Assembly: GCA_033964015.1 (NCBI GenBank)
Contig: CM066919.1
Coordinates: forward strand, 4,430,101-4,494,100
DNA: 64,000 bases
Source: Scolanthus callimorphus
Lineage: Eukaryota; Cnidaria; Anthozoa; Actiniaria; Edwardsiidae
Direction of reading: 5' to 3'
Both the position numbers and the translations under genes were made by a program. How positions within the stretch are numbered: the first letter of the stretch is position 1; each line of letters starts with the position of its first letter. The notes below the pieces were generated by a model that saw nothing but the letters and a program-made list of their open reading frames with translations, ran no database searches and was not told the origin of the DNA. This document shows positions 22,554 to 33,491 of the stretch, piece by piece.

Positions 22554-25260
22554 GTCTTATTGCGCTGTGGCGAAGCCTTATCGTTTTTAGCTCGCCCGGC
22601 TCGGGAGCGCTGACTAATTGTTTATTGCCGAGACATGAAATTACTCATAACAGTTTTCATCTTTCTTTTTTTTTACTTCGTCCTCTTCGGTTTCATTTTT
22701 CTTCCTTTGTTTGGTCGACCGGTTAGCGCAGTGATAGAGCGCCGCGCTCTGTGTGGGGGGTTGGGGGAGATTACCATTCTTATACTGATACATTTTGCAA
22801 GTGTGGTTGATCTTACTCTATTTATTCCCAGGCCGTGATGGGCGAGACGGAAACCCTGGTATGTTATTACACCCCTCCGTAACAAACCCAGTGGAACCCG
22901 ACCCAGTGAAAATGTTTGCCTTGCCCAGTGAATTTTTTGCCTCCCCAGTACCCAGTGAGTCTCTCAAAAAGTGGCCCAGGCATATTTTTACTTCACCAGT
23001 GTGAAATTTAAAACCCGGTAGTGAAACGGGCGTTTCACTGAAAAACCCCAGCGAATTTTCAGATTCCACTGTGTCTGTTACAGAGGGGTGTGTTATTGGG
23101 CAGCGCGAATAGCAGCGAAAGACCGTTTTGGCAATATACTAAATACAAATGTGCGAATGACACAACTTCTTTGATTAGCAAATTGAGCTTGAGCCTGATA
23201 ACAACAAAAAAAGCCCAATTGAATCAAAACGATTGATTTTATCTAAATTATCGCAGGGACGTCAAGCATGATTTTTGCCGGAGGCTAAAATAAATACAAA
23301 TGAATGCATTAAAAATGGTTTGAACTGCTTTTGTACGATAAAAAGTGTTAAAAGCAAGAGACGCTTCCACAGGTTGTTTTGATCTATATTCTGACACAAA
23401 TTTGTCGTTGCCTACACCTGAAAAAGCAAGACGTAATAATGATCCCTTTGTTGCTTTCTATTTCCCACCTCAGGACCTGCTGGTCCCAAAGGAGAACGAG
23501 GACGTCGAGGACGTCGGGGAACCCATGGCATCCCTGGGCTAAAAGGACCACGGGGAACCCGTGGAACCATTGGGCCAAGAGGACCACAGGGGACCCAAGG
23601 ATTTACTGGACCAAAAGGACCACAGGGACCCCGCGGATTGGCAGGCGTAAAGTATGTTCGTTGGGGCAGAACTTCCTGTCCTCGAGGAGTAAAACTCGTC
23701 TACAAAGGTATCGATTAACTCTGCAAGTAAAGATTACTTCAAAAAAACTTTTTCTTTGTTCTTTTGTTTTGACGTTACCAGTGACGAGCAAGAGAGGGGT
23801 CTACCACTGCGCTAGTAGTATCTCGGAGCTGTGTAGCGCTGTATTTGAGAGTCGGTACTAGGAACGGTTCTGATTGGCAGTTTTTTTTTGCTGACACGGG
23901 AAGCCCGCAACATAAATGACTTTTCGAAGCTAAGCATTTGAAAGTTACGAAGTCCACTTTTTTTTTTCTGGACACATCACAACCACTATATATAGTCACA
24001 AATACAATCCTAACTTCTTTATATTTATAACTTGTAACACAGTCGAAGTCTTCAGTTTCGAAGTTTAGTTTCCATTTCTTGGCAATGAGAAAATTTAAGA
24101 AAAGTTTCAGCCATTGCAGTAATATATGAAGTCATAGCTACGCCCGCCCTGATATCCAAATGATGCAAGGTTGGTTGTAGAATCGGAAGGCAGGCTGAAA
24201 AGAATTTTCAGTAGCTATACATTTTTTACCGAAGGGACGGGTTCTTTTCTGTTGGTTATTTATTCCCCGGGGGGGGGGGGGGGGGGGGGGAGGGATGATC
24301 GTCGTATCTTTTAGGGGTTAAAATCACGATGCTTTGGTCTCTTTTAGGGGTGATCGTGATCTTCAATACATTTTAGGGAGATTGGTATCTTTTAGGGCCG
24401 AAACTGTGTCCAAATTGTTTTTTCTTATGATAGTGCTTCTAAAAACCGTGTAAGAAGAGAGATTATTCGATTCGAGAAGACGATAAATTAGAAACAAACA
24501 CGGAAATTTCTTGATGGGTATCTTTCACCTTTACCTGTGTCCTTCGCGCCTACTTGGTACATAAGAACTCATGTTTTAGGGTATCTTTTAGGGTAATAAA
24601 TTTTTGGAGCCACGCCATGTTTGGTATCTTTTAGGGGTGAAACTGAAAATTTCTGACGATCATCCATGGTCAAAAAATATGGGAGTCCCCCCCCCCCGGG
24701 ATTTATTCATACAATAAAAAATTGCTAGCGTACATTAAGTTGCTCTAGTGACCTCGTAAATAAATAATATGCCCACAGGACGTGTTGGAGGCGAGCATCA
24801 TCACCATCAAGGCGGAGCAGCGGAATACGTGTGCCTTCCTGAAAACCCCCAGTACAGTAGAACAACACCTGGACACCAAAACAGCGGCTATATGTACGGA
24901 ACCGAGTACCGAGTAAGTCGGCGAAGTCCGTTCACTCAAGGAACGTACCTACACGACCATGATGTACCATGTGCTGTGTGTCACGTGTCAAAGCGCGCGG
25001 CCAAGCTGATGATCCCCGCACGGCTCGCTTGTCCCGCGGGATGGACCCGCGAGTACTACGGGTACCTAATGACCGAAAAATATGCCCATAAGCACTCTAG
25101 CCAGTTCGTGTGTGTTGATCGAGCCGCCGAGTATGTACCGGGTACCCGTCATAATCACCACGACGCGCTCCTATACCCCGTAGAGGGGCGATGTGGATCA
25201 CTACCTTGTGGTCCTTACGTAGATGGGTTCGAGTTGACATGCGTGGTCTGCACCAAGTGA
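22394..25260 (+). CDS. Short-chain collagen C4-like protein (spliced gene, partial)
   Basis: The gene encodes a short secreted, collagen-like protein: a Gly-X-Y tract followed by a Cys-rich C-terminal domain. Three exons join in consistent phase 1: 22832-22858 (27 nt), 23474-23707 (234 nt) and 24779-25260 (482 nt, with the TGA stop). All have AG before and, where needed, GT after. A probable upstream exon starts at 22394. The C-terminal part has [13 protein letters not shown], then [12 protein letters not shown] and several Cys pairs, the order seen in sponge and cnidarian short-chain collagen C4 proteins. The start and signal peptide are not in view, upstream of 22394 or in an unseen exon. 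A role in extracellular matrix is inferred from the family. Confidence 0.85.
22718..22765 (+). ncRNA. tRNA-like 5' half (SINE head or tRNA relic)
   Basis: GACCGGTTAGCGCAGTGATA and the following GAGCGCCGCGCTCTG match the 5' half of a tRNA: an A-box-like TTAGCGCAGTGATAG and a folded anticodon-arm-like GC stem. No B box or acceptor stem follows, so this is at most a truncated tRNA-derived SINE or pseudogene inside an intron. Confidence 0.35.
22832..22858 (+). CDS. 27-nt collagen mini-exon
   Basis: Bounded by TTATTCCCAG and GTATGT. With the split Gly codon it encodes [10 protein letters not shown], three Gly-X-Y triplets. Exons of 9-nt multiples that begin inside a Gly codon are usual in collagen genes. 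Confidence 0.8.
23474..23707 (+). CDS. Collagen triple-helix exon with start of C-terminal domain
   Basis: Bounded by CCCACCTCAG and GTATCG. It encodes about 19 Gly-X-Y triplets rich in Arg, Lys and Pro ([16 protein letters not shown] at the start, [10 protein letters not shown] at the end) and then [20 protein letters not shown], the start of the C4-like globular part. Confidence 0.9.
24266..24702. mobile_element. G-tract foldback element, TATCTTTTAGGGGT interior, copy 2
   Basis: Lies in the last intron of the collagen-like gene. The left end has CCCC and a 20+ G-tract then GGATGATCGTCG; the right end has GACGATCATCCATGG, AAAATATGGGAGTCCC and a C-tract. TATCTTTTAGGG recurs about five times inside. 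It is related to 16616-16957. Confidence 0.75.
24779..25260 (+). CDS. C-terminal exon of the collagen C4-like gene
   Basis: Follows GCCCACAG. The completed Gly codon starts [10 protein letters not shown]; then come [42 protein letters not shown] and LTCVVCTK before TGA at 25258. The evenly placed cysteines suggest a disulphide-bonded secreted domain. It is more GC-rich than the surrounding introns. Confidence 0.88.
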
Positions 25261-26704
25261 AGCGTAAACACCCCATATGTTCCACCTGGACTAAAAACGA
25301 AAAGGACATTTTAGATTGTTAGACTTTAGATGAGCTGCTGCGCGTACGTTCACAATATGTCACTGAATATGAAAGACGCAATGTCTCGTTCAAATAGATG
25401 TAGCCGCTAGTTGATCATTAAAGCATGTGTGGGACATGACCGCCAATTATTGTTTTTGCTTTTGTTTTGTTCCTTTTATTCCACAAACGTAATCTGGCAT
25501 AGAAAATAAATGGAAGAACCCTTGCGCACACGCCATATCACGATTAAGATGTGCAGGAGAGACGCAGCTTTGAAAAACTAGGTTGAGAAAAAAGTCGGAC
25601 GGTATTCTATTCAAGAACACTCACATTCATGCTCAGTTATAATAAAGGAATGGAAAATGATTTATCAGCGGACTAAGCCAAGTTGGAACAGCTTGGCTTA
25701 GGGCGCGCCGATATTACGACCCACGCGAATTGGGGTGTGAGGGTGGGCCGTCCAGCCTTCGTTGTCCGCTGAACAAAAAACTGAGCTACAATGATCTGAT
25801 TTCGTGCCAAAGCAGTATTTATTGCATAGCAATGACGTAACACATGTGATTGTGTTTGTTTAATCCTGAATGGAAGGCTATTTGAGTGTAATTCAACTTT
25901 GCATATCATTATGAGTGTTAGAATAGTAAAAACTTCAAAAGGATTGCTTTGGGAACAGGGAGGGAATAAAGGATTAGTGCGATGGTGACCTACAAACCAA
26001 TATGGATAAAATGTGTCCTAGACAACTTTACTTCCCCTGACGTCTTCCTTTGGAAGCGCCGCTTTCAAGCGAGGTCAGAGGGGGGAGGGACAAGTTTTGA
26101 CAAGGAGTATAGTTTACAATTGAAAAGGGTAGCGCATTCCGATAGGAACCATTGTTTGTTAGTTAGCTGTTTTCATAGAAGTACGTTCCCCAGAGAAAAT
26201 GAATGACAGGTTTTATTCAACCATGATTGACAAAGGTCCAAACAAAAAATATACAGCTTGAGTGCATTCATTTGTTAGCAGAACACGAATTATGTCTTTT
26301 GTTTTGAACAAAACAGCCGCCAGTCAATCGAGTGGCTTTTTGTAAAAGCGCGACTCATTCAAACGCTATTTTCGTTTGTACCACGCACTGACTGCTACAA
26401 GTCAATTTGCATAACGCTGAGCAACAACATGGATCGGAACTGCTTCAAGCTGGAGTAACTGAAGGCAAGTTTCAAGTATTTTGCACTCGTTGGTTGTTCT
26501 CTAAGATAAGATATGTAAACGATTTCATCTGTATTTTCAGGTTTACCTGCTTGAACACACTCTATGGGCCAGGAAACCAAGCAAGTATATAGGCTGGACA
26601 AACGCTTTATTGTTCAAGTCGGTTCAAGTGAAGGCGTTTCTCGGATATGGTGTTTTGTGGCGTTCAACGGGATTCGCGCATAAAGGATAATCATGCAGGA
26701 GCAA
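25261..26704. other. Spacer, 3' flank of the collagen-like gene
   Basis: No gene seen. ATTAAAGCATG at about 25418 and AATAAA at 25506 could serve as polyadenylation signals of the collagen-like gene. Other short frames show no recognisable protein. Confidence 0.45.
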
Positions 26705-26843
26705 ATAGAGCGAATTTCAGATGACTGTCGTGAGTTATTCGCAATTACTTTGTAATTACTCCTATAAGTTTTATTCAGAATTGCTGTAATCCAGGTAATC
26801 ACGTTGCGATTGGTCTCACTACAGTCATATGAAATCCGCTCTA
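26705..26843. mobile_element. 139-bp MITE, TAGAGCGGATTTCA ends, copy 1
   Basis: TAGAGCGAATTTCAGATGAC and GTCATATGAAATCCGCTCTA are the ends. The second family member, 57899-58142, has the same ends but a different-length interior. Confidence 0.8.
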
Positions 26844-28320
26844 TTTAACAATTAGACAGATAGTCGTATAGATGCATAAACTGAGATTATTTGTGTTTTT
26901 TCTCGGGATAAGTGTATGGATATGAATTCACTAGGAAAAGAGTTTGGGGGTGACTAGATTGGGTAGCGGTAAGTAGAATGTCCATGTATTTAATTGAGTT
27001 AAATACCTAATGTTTATTTAATGAGGTATTTAACTCGGTATATACCCGGGATGTTCCACTTACAGCTATTCAATTCTTTTCATCAGCCCCTCTCTTCCCT
27101 AGAGAATTTCAAATCCCTTCCCGGCTTTAAGTTACTTGCGAGGTATGTACGTTAGTTGGAGACCTCAAGAACACAATGGAAACCGTGTCAATCATGTAAT
27201 AAATAAAGTTACCAGCCAGAGGGACGTTACGTGGAGCATTACTCACTCTTGTCATGAATGTCCAATAAATAAAAAGTTACCAGAGGGAAACGATCAAGTA
27301 CAAAACAAGTGAAAATCTAATGAGAAAGAGTAAATAGACTCGTGGTGTTTCCAAATAATACCATGCGTAAAGCTCAAGCAAATTTAACGGTATTTTTATT
27401 TAACGGATTGAAATGGATTTCAAATTGATTATTTTGATTTCTTACAAGGTTGAATTGTTTTCAAACTTGATTTGGTAATGAAAGCTACGGAATTCTACAC
27501 ACGAATGCTTATAATGATAACTGTTTTCCCATTTCAAATCACATGGCATTCCCATAAGTATCCTTTCTTTGGTTTTTCATTTTTACCCTTCGCTTATGAA
27601 GCAACGATAACATAATAACGACAAGACACGAAGACAATAGCTGGAGTGTGACATTGCCGATTGCTTGCTGAACAGCGTGAAATTGACATTTATTGTTCAA
27701 TATTCCTACGTTATATTTTACATCAAAGAAACATTACAATAATAATAAACATGACTGAATATGCGAGAATGCTATCGTATTCAATGGAATAATCCGTACA
27801 CTGCGCGCGAAAAATTAAAACGATAAAACCCACTTATTTACTCGCAAAAAGCAGTGTACAACACCGAGGGCTAGAGTTTTAATCCTAACCGTGAGGATAC
27901 AATTTATTTTAAATTCTAAACTCATAAAGCAATAAAAAGTGGAACTGTGTCACAGTAAAACGTTTCGGTTTTGCTGTCCAAACAAGCGAGAGAAAGCGCG
28001 CATATTTAATAGCCGAAATGAGCAATGAAGGGTATCCACAATAGGAAATCTATTGTCAAATGACAATAGAAGGTATGCTACGAACCGCACTGAAAACGCT
28101 TTCCTTCTCATGTTGTTACGTAGGTTTTCTGCTACGCACCGAAGGATATGAATTGGAAGCACTCCAAACAAAGAAAGATTCATAGAAATAATGCTTAGTG
28201 CAAAGGTTCGAGATTTTTCATTCGTATGAGATTCTTCATTCGTATGAATAAAATCTCCTTTCTTATTTTGTGCACATGAAATTTCACGTCTCACAGTTTA
28301 GTTGTGACATTTACAATAAC
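26844..28320. other. Unassigned AT-rich stretch
   Basis: No gene can be supported. An imperfect palindrome around GGTATTTAACTC (26990-27050) is the only structure noticed; the minus-strand frame 27950-28294 has no recognisable domain. Confidence 0.45.
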
Positions 28321-28379
28321 TGGATATATCCACCGCTAGGCAGCCTTTATTTACAACTATCCCCCGAAGGGTAGGTGAA

Positions 28380-28500
28380 TAGTGTTGGATATCTACTATT
28401 TCAGGAACCAACGCAATATCGCGCACGAAACAAGCCGATTTTGAGAGTTTTCTCAAAACAGTAAAAAGTGCTGGATATCTACACTATTTCAGGAACCAAT
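28380..28500 (+). repeat. Short direct repeat, 86-bp spacing
   Basis: TGGATATCTACTATTTCAGG at about 28386 recurs, with one small insertion, at about 28472 (TGGATATCTACACTATTTCA). Both are followed by AACCAA and GCGC sequence. Confidence 0.7.
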
Positions 28501-28550
28501 CAGAGGGCGCGAAAATGACTATTCACTGATTTCGTATATACTAAGTGAGG

Positions 28551-28682
28551 GTTAGAGAATGGACGCGAGTGTTCTATGGGATATAGACCACTAATGAACA
28601 AAAATCTGCCAGCGTTAGCGCGAGCAGATTTTTGTTCATTAGTGGTCTATTTACCATAGGACACGAGCGTCCATTCTCTAAC
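28551..28682. mobile_element. 132-bp palindromic hairpin element
   Basis: GTTAGAGAATGGACGCGAGTG at the left pairs with the right end to 28682; the inner stem is CCACTAATGAACAAAAATCTG. The tip is CAGCGTTAGCGCGAG. No coding content. Confidence 0.85.
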
Positions 28683-28815
28683 TTTTTTAGAACATGATCA
28701 ATGCCACGAACTGTCGCGTGAAATTCTTTTGTTCTTTTTGACGTATCCTTGGAAACCTCAACTAGGAGATTTCGGTCTGAGAAAAGCGGTTACACTAAAT
28801 AGTTATCAGAATTCG

Positions 28816-28848
28816 TAAATCCGTAAAGTTTGGATCGAACACCGGAAA
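28816..28848 (+). repeat. 33-bp direct repeat, left flank of the DIRS-like element
   Basis: Begins TAAATCCGTAAAGTTTGG and ends ACACCGGAAA; identical to 35118-35150. It lies outside the element as defined by the internal complementary region. Confidence 0.85.
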
Positions 28849-29012
28849 ATTTATTTCGTAAACTTACCCTAAAATCTAAATTGAATATGCTAATTTGCCA
28901 TCAAATGATATGCACTAGGACAAAGGAATAAACATAATATTCCCGGATGTACCTACATATTACCCAGACTCCTACTGGATCACGCCACTTCGGTTTTTGT
29001 GCAACTCGCGAG
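28849..29012. repeat. DIRS left inverted terminal repeat
   Basis: Outer end TTATTTCGTAAACTTACCC, then a long stretch matching the complement of the right repeat through CACGCCACTTCG. The extreme 20 bp differ from the right end, as is usual in DIRS elements. Confidence 0.88.
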
Positions 29013-29528
29013 CGGATCGTGTGTGTATAGAGAGAGCCTTCAGACAAGTTTGTCTTGCCCTATACTTGCGAAAACCGACGTTTGCCGTCAGAGCTTCTCT
29101 GGAGGATATATTATGTTTCTCCCGGCTTCAGAAGAGGCGTGCTTTAGGCGTGCTTTAAGTGGCTTTAATGTCCGCCATCTTGGATTCTTTCCTCGCTGTG
29201 TTTGTATCTGTTTCAGGCGTGCTTTAGCTTTCGCTTCGCCTGTATTCTGCAGAGTTATCGGTCCTCCGTTAACTCTCCTACCGTTGCCTTTTGCGGCTAT
29301 AGAATTTCACGCTTTTTTCTAGCCGTAAAGACCTTCGTATTTCTTGTCATTTCGGTGTAGAGTCACGTGGCCCTCTGGCGTAACCCCTCGTGTTCCTCGG
29401 CCTTTTTTGCTGCACCTAGACTTTGGCAGTGACTGTATGCAGCTATTTTGTTGTGCTGTGCAACTATTAGTACTATTGTAGGTTATTTTAGCCTTTGTTT
29501 TTTCTTCGTTTTTCCTGTAGAACTGGTC

Positions 29529-31588
29529 ATGGAAAACGAGGAAAATGTAGCTGTAACTCCGGTGCTGGAACAGCCTCCCTTGACCTTGGAGGATATGAGA
29601 CAGCACATGATAGCAAGTCAGGCAGCAGTGGCTGCCTTACGGGCAGAAGTTGAAAAAATGAGAAGCTCTAGAAGCGAGTGTTCTTCACGGAGACGCAGCC
29701 ATTCACCACAATCACATTCGTCCTCACCCAAGCGACCAAGGACAGATGATGTATTGTCATTATTCACAGAGAGAGATTCTTCGTTGGAACAGAGCACACA
29801 TGCTGCCTCAACACAGCATGCTCAAGGCTCCGGGCCTGATCCGGAGGAGTACCTCTCTCATGCGCAAAGAGAGAGGCAAGCTCCAGGGTTCTCAGATAAT
29901 GTTGCATTTGTCTCTGAGTACCTTAAATTGGGTCACAAGAAGAAGGCTCAACAGCCCTTCCGCAGTCTGGGTGAGCAACTGTTGACTCCAGAGGAGGGAA
30001 ACTCAGGCGAATTAAGGCTTGGCTTTCGAATAAAATAGCATAAAATTATATTTTGCAATAACACTTTTGCTATTTGACATATCATGTTCATCTGTTTATG
30101 GGAGGTACATATCAAGACCCGTGACATTTTGATGGGGATAAAATTTCATTTCAAGGGTCACGTGACCTTAAGGCAGCTAAAATGAATTTTCGAAAATGGG
30201 GAGTACTTAGCGTTAAAATAGCTAAGTGAAATATATATTATTTAAGAGTAGGTTAGGGTAGCTATATGAAATAGACTTTGCAGGTTGACTACCGGTACTT
30301 GGGAAGGAGATATTTAGGAAAATATAATATGCAAATTAGGTCACGTGACCTGTTTTGCAGGATATCTCACTTTCTGAAAGGATTTTCCAAACTTCAAAAA
30401 CTATTCCTTAAAGTACTCTAGGAAAGGAGCAAAATTAATGTTAATTTGTGGTATCCTATAATTTCCTTGTACGCCCCATTTTTAATTGAAAAATTTGGCT
30501 CAAACTCCAGTGCTAGCTTGTCACGTGACTACTCTTCCTACCGGAACAGGTATCAATTTTTTGGGGTTCAAGGTTTTCTATTAATACATACCAAAACAAT
30601 TGATATTCCATCAGTTTGTAAGATGAAATGTCTTAAAATTCAATTTATCGAGCAAATTGGTGTCTAGCCAAGCCTTAATCCGCCTGAGAATGAGAAGCAG
30701 ATTTATTCTCTTCCTCCTTCGGATTCTGTTCGTCACTGGATTAAGGAGACGGACAGCAAGATTCGTGGGTCAGAATCCAGGGACACCCTGAAGCAACTGA
30801 AGGAGTCCTTACAGGCTCACCACTTGGCTATGTCGGGTACAGAAACATTTTCTAACATGCGTAAGGTGTTTCCAGCTCGAAGTTACCTGATTCATGATGG
30901 TGTTGTGGAACAAACACCTCAGAAGTTGGATCAGGATTTCCAGTTAATTGGATCTCCTGAATCTAATATTACAGCTAAAGTAGCTAATGTTAAAGCTGTA
31001 GAGTCATTAGCTCGTTCCAGCTTGGATGTCATTTCCTATGTGGAACATTTTGAAGTAGCATCCACAAGTCTTCTCCAGGAGTATATCACAAGCATACATA
31101 CTGGGGATGAGGACTTACCTCCTAAGCTTCAGATGCTTCTCAATCTTAAGAAATCCCAGGCTAGGGCTATTTCTCACTTGGCCAATATAAGTTCTAAGCT
31201 TTTAGGCAACCTGACGCTAATCAGAAGGGACTCTTTCTTAGATAAGTCCAAGGTAGCAAGAGAGGTTCAACTCAGAAACTATCTGCGTAGTACTGCTACA
31301 ACTCAGCCTTCATTGTTTGCAGGCCAAATAACTGCTGTTGCTAAGGAGGCATCAGAGCGACAGAAGCGGGCTAGACTACCCCTCGCGGCTCGTGCAGGGA
31401 ACTGGCCCACCCACACTTCTACCACTAACTATCAGACGCCTGCTAGAGCTCCACAACAGGCTGCTCGTGGCTCTGAGAGGGCTTCAACATTGCCGTCTGC
31501 CACCCCAATGCGGCGTCAAGGCCAACGTGGGAGGACCAGACGCTCGGCACCTAACAATAGTGATAAGAAGACACCAAAAAACGCATGA
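29529..31588 (+). pseudogene. DIRS gag-like ORF, split by a TTAA insertion
   Basis: The first part starts at the Met at 29529 (MENEENVAVTPVLEQ), has a Ser/Arg-rich stretch (RRRSHSPQSHSSSPKR, likely nuclear-targeting) and runs to about 30011. A 659-bp insertion follows. The frame resumes at 30680 with PPENEKQIYSLPPSDSVRHW and ends at 31588 with a basic tail rich in Arg and Thr. Removing the insertion and one TTAA leaves the two halves one base out of frame, consistent with a lost A in the run before CTCAGGCG. Gag-like proteins of this class are poorly conserved; the call rests on position before RT and on composition. Confidence 0.75.
30016..30674. mobile_element. 659-bp non-autonomous element with TTAA target duplication
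   Basis: Ends GGCTTGGCT and AGCCAAGCC, each bordered by TTAA (30012-30015 and 30675-30678). A TTAA duplication is the mark of piggyBac-type transposons. The interior is AT-rich with no credible ORF. It interrupts the gag frame of the DIRS-like element, so it is the younger of the two. Confidence 0.85.
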
Positions 31589-31621
31589 CTGGACGGGCTG
31601 CAGGCCCCAACCTGTCCACTC

Positions 31622-33478
31622 ATGTCACATCTTTTAGACCTACCGCTACCCTCTATACCGGTCGGAGGTCGGCTGTCTCATTTCCTTGTCTCCTGGAAAG
31701 AGGTGTGCAAGGATTCTTATGTCATTCAGCTTCTCCAGCAGGGATACTGTCTCCTGTTTCAGTCCCTCCCAGTATTGACAACATGTCCAGTGCCGTTTCC
31801 TGTGCCAGAGGTCAGCAACAGAAAACAGCACTTAGAACAGGAAATATTGTCCATGCTGGAGAAGAATGCCATAGAGGAGGTGCAGAACACCAAATATATG
31901 GGTTCTACAGTCCTCTGTTTGTCATTCGCAAAAAGAATGGCAAACTCCGTCTGATCATAGACTTGCGAGGTTTGAACAGACATTTAACGGTAGAAAATTT
32001 CACATGGAGACCCACGCAATCTACATTGTGCAATTCAGGAAGGGGATTGGGCTGTGTCGGTGGATCTATCGGATGCTTACCTTCACATTCCAATGCATCC
32101 TGCATCTCGGAAATACCTTCGTTTCTGCTACAAAGGGAAGGTATTCCAGTTCCGAGTTCTCCCTTTCGGTCTTTCCCCCAGTCCACGGGTCTTTACCAGG
32201 GTGGTAGATGCAATGATGGTGCATCTCCGATCACTGGGCTTCAACATTCACAACTACCTGGACGACTGGTTGCTTCGACACCAGTCGCCACAGGAATTAG
32301 GATCTCAGATTCAGTATCTTCTACCTTTGATAATTCATCTAGGATGGCTTCCCAGCCAGGAGAAGTCCGAGTTGGTACCATCCCAGAACTTTCTCTTTCT
32401 GGGGACCCATTACCAGACAGATCGGGGACTAATGTTTCCACCTGTTTTAAGAGTGGCACAAGTCGCGGCACATGTGCGTCGTGTCCGACTAGCACAGTAT
32501 GTTGTTGCCAGGGACTTTCTGTCTCTGTTGGGGAGACTTGTCTCACTAGCAGATCTAGTACCATATGGCCGTCTTCGATACAGGCCGCTCCAGCTGTATC
32601 TTTTAGCCCACTGGAGGCCCAAATTGGGATGTCTGTCAGACAGAATTCCACTCGACCACTCGTTCCTAGACCCATTTCTCTTGTGGTGGACCAAGAGGTC
32701 CAATGTTTTACAAGGGAAACCCCTGCATTTACCAACATCAACATCTCAAGTAGCCCTGTACACAGATGCATCACAGGAGGGATGGGGGGGTCACTGCGAG
32801 CAGCTGACAGTATCAGAGACATGGACAGTAGTAGAGTCTCGCAGACATATCAACGAGTTAGAGCTCCTAGCTATACAGAAAGCTCTTCATAAATTTGTAG
32901 AACTGCTGAGGGGGAAAACAGTGACAGTCCACTGCGACAATTCCTCAGCAGTAGCATATATTCGAAATCAAGGTGGAACCCATTCGTTGCACATGTTTCG
33001 AATAACTTGGGAGATCCTCCTCTGGTGTCAACAGGAGGGGATCACGTTATTGGCTTGTCACATCCCAGGCAGGCTGAACGTTCGGGCAGACCGCCTAGTC
33101 GAAGAGGGCAGGTGCTCAAGACCGAGTGGTCAATACTCCCATCAGTGGGCATACGCGTTCCCTCCAACTCCCTTAGTTCCGCAAATCCTGTACAAGCTAC
33201 AGCATTCACTTCACTGCAGAATGCTTCTCATTGCTCCACTGCAGTTTTATCAGCCGTGGTTACCACTTCTTCTAAGTCTTCTAGTGGACCACCCCAGGGA
33301 GATACCAGCATTGCCCAGGTTACTCAAACAACCTCAGTCAGCGGTATTTCACCAACACCCAGAATGCCTGCATCTGCACGCTTGGAGCATATCCAGCGTG
33401 GCTTGCGAGAGAGAAATTTTCAGAAGCGGTTGCAGCCCGTCTCTCCCGCACAATTCGGTAGTCCGAAGGAATTTATGA
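31622..33478 (+). pseudogene. DIRS reverse transcriptase-RNase H
   Basis: The RT begins in the frame of 31622, passes to another frame near 31905 (FYSPLFVIRKKNGKLRLIID), and returns near 32035. From 32054 the frame is open to 33478. RT blocks: VDLSDAYLHIPMH, FRVLPFGLSPSPRVF and the catalytic NYLDDWL near residues 67-73 of that frame. RNase H follows with LYTDAS (Asp 238), NELELLA (Glu 270), HCDNSSAVAYI (Asp 295) and a late RADRL (Asp 347), so all four acidic residues remain. The two frameshifts mean no intact protein. In the intact family this enzyme copies the RNA into a circular DNA. Confidence 0.9.
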
Positions 33479-33491
33479 CTGCAAATGGAAG

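Noticed and set aside
22718..22765. A functional tRNA gene
   Set aside because: No B box, T arm or 3' acceptor strand follows the tRNA-like 5' half.
32241..32822. 193-codon minus-strand frame
   Set aside because: Antisense shadow of the DIRS RT-RNase H coding region.
31585..32892. 435-codon frame in the DIRS-like element
   Set aside because: Only its short segment near 31900-32035 reads as RT; the rest is an off-frame shadow of the RT-RNase H region.
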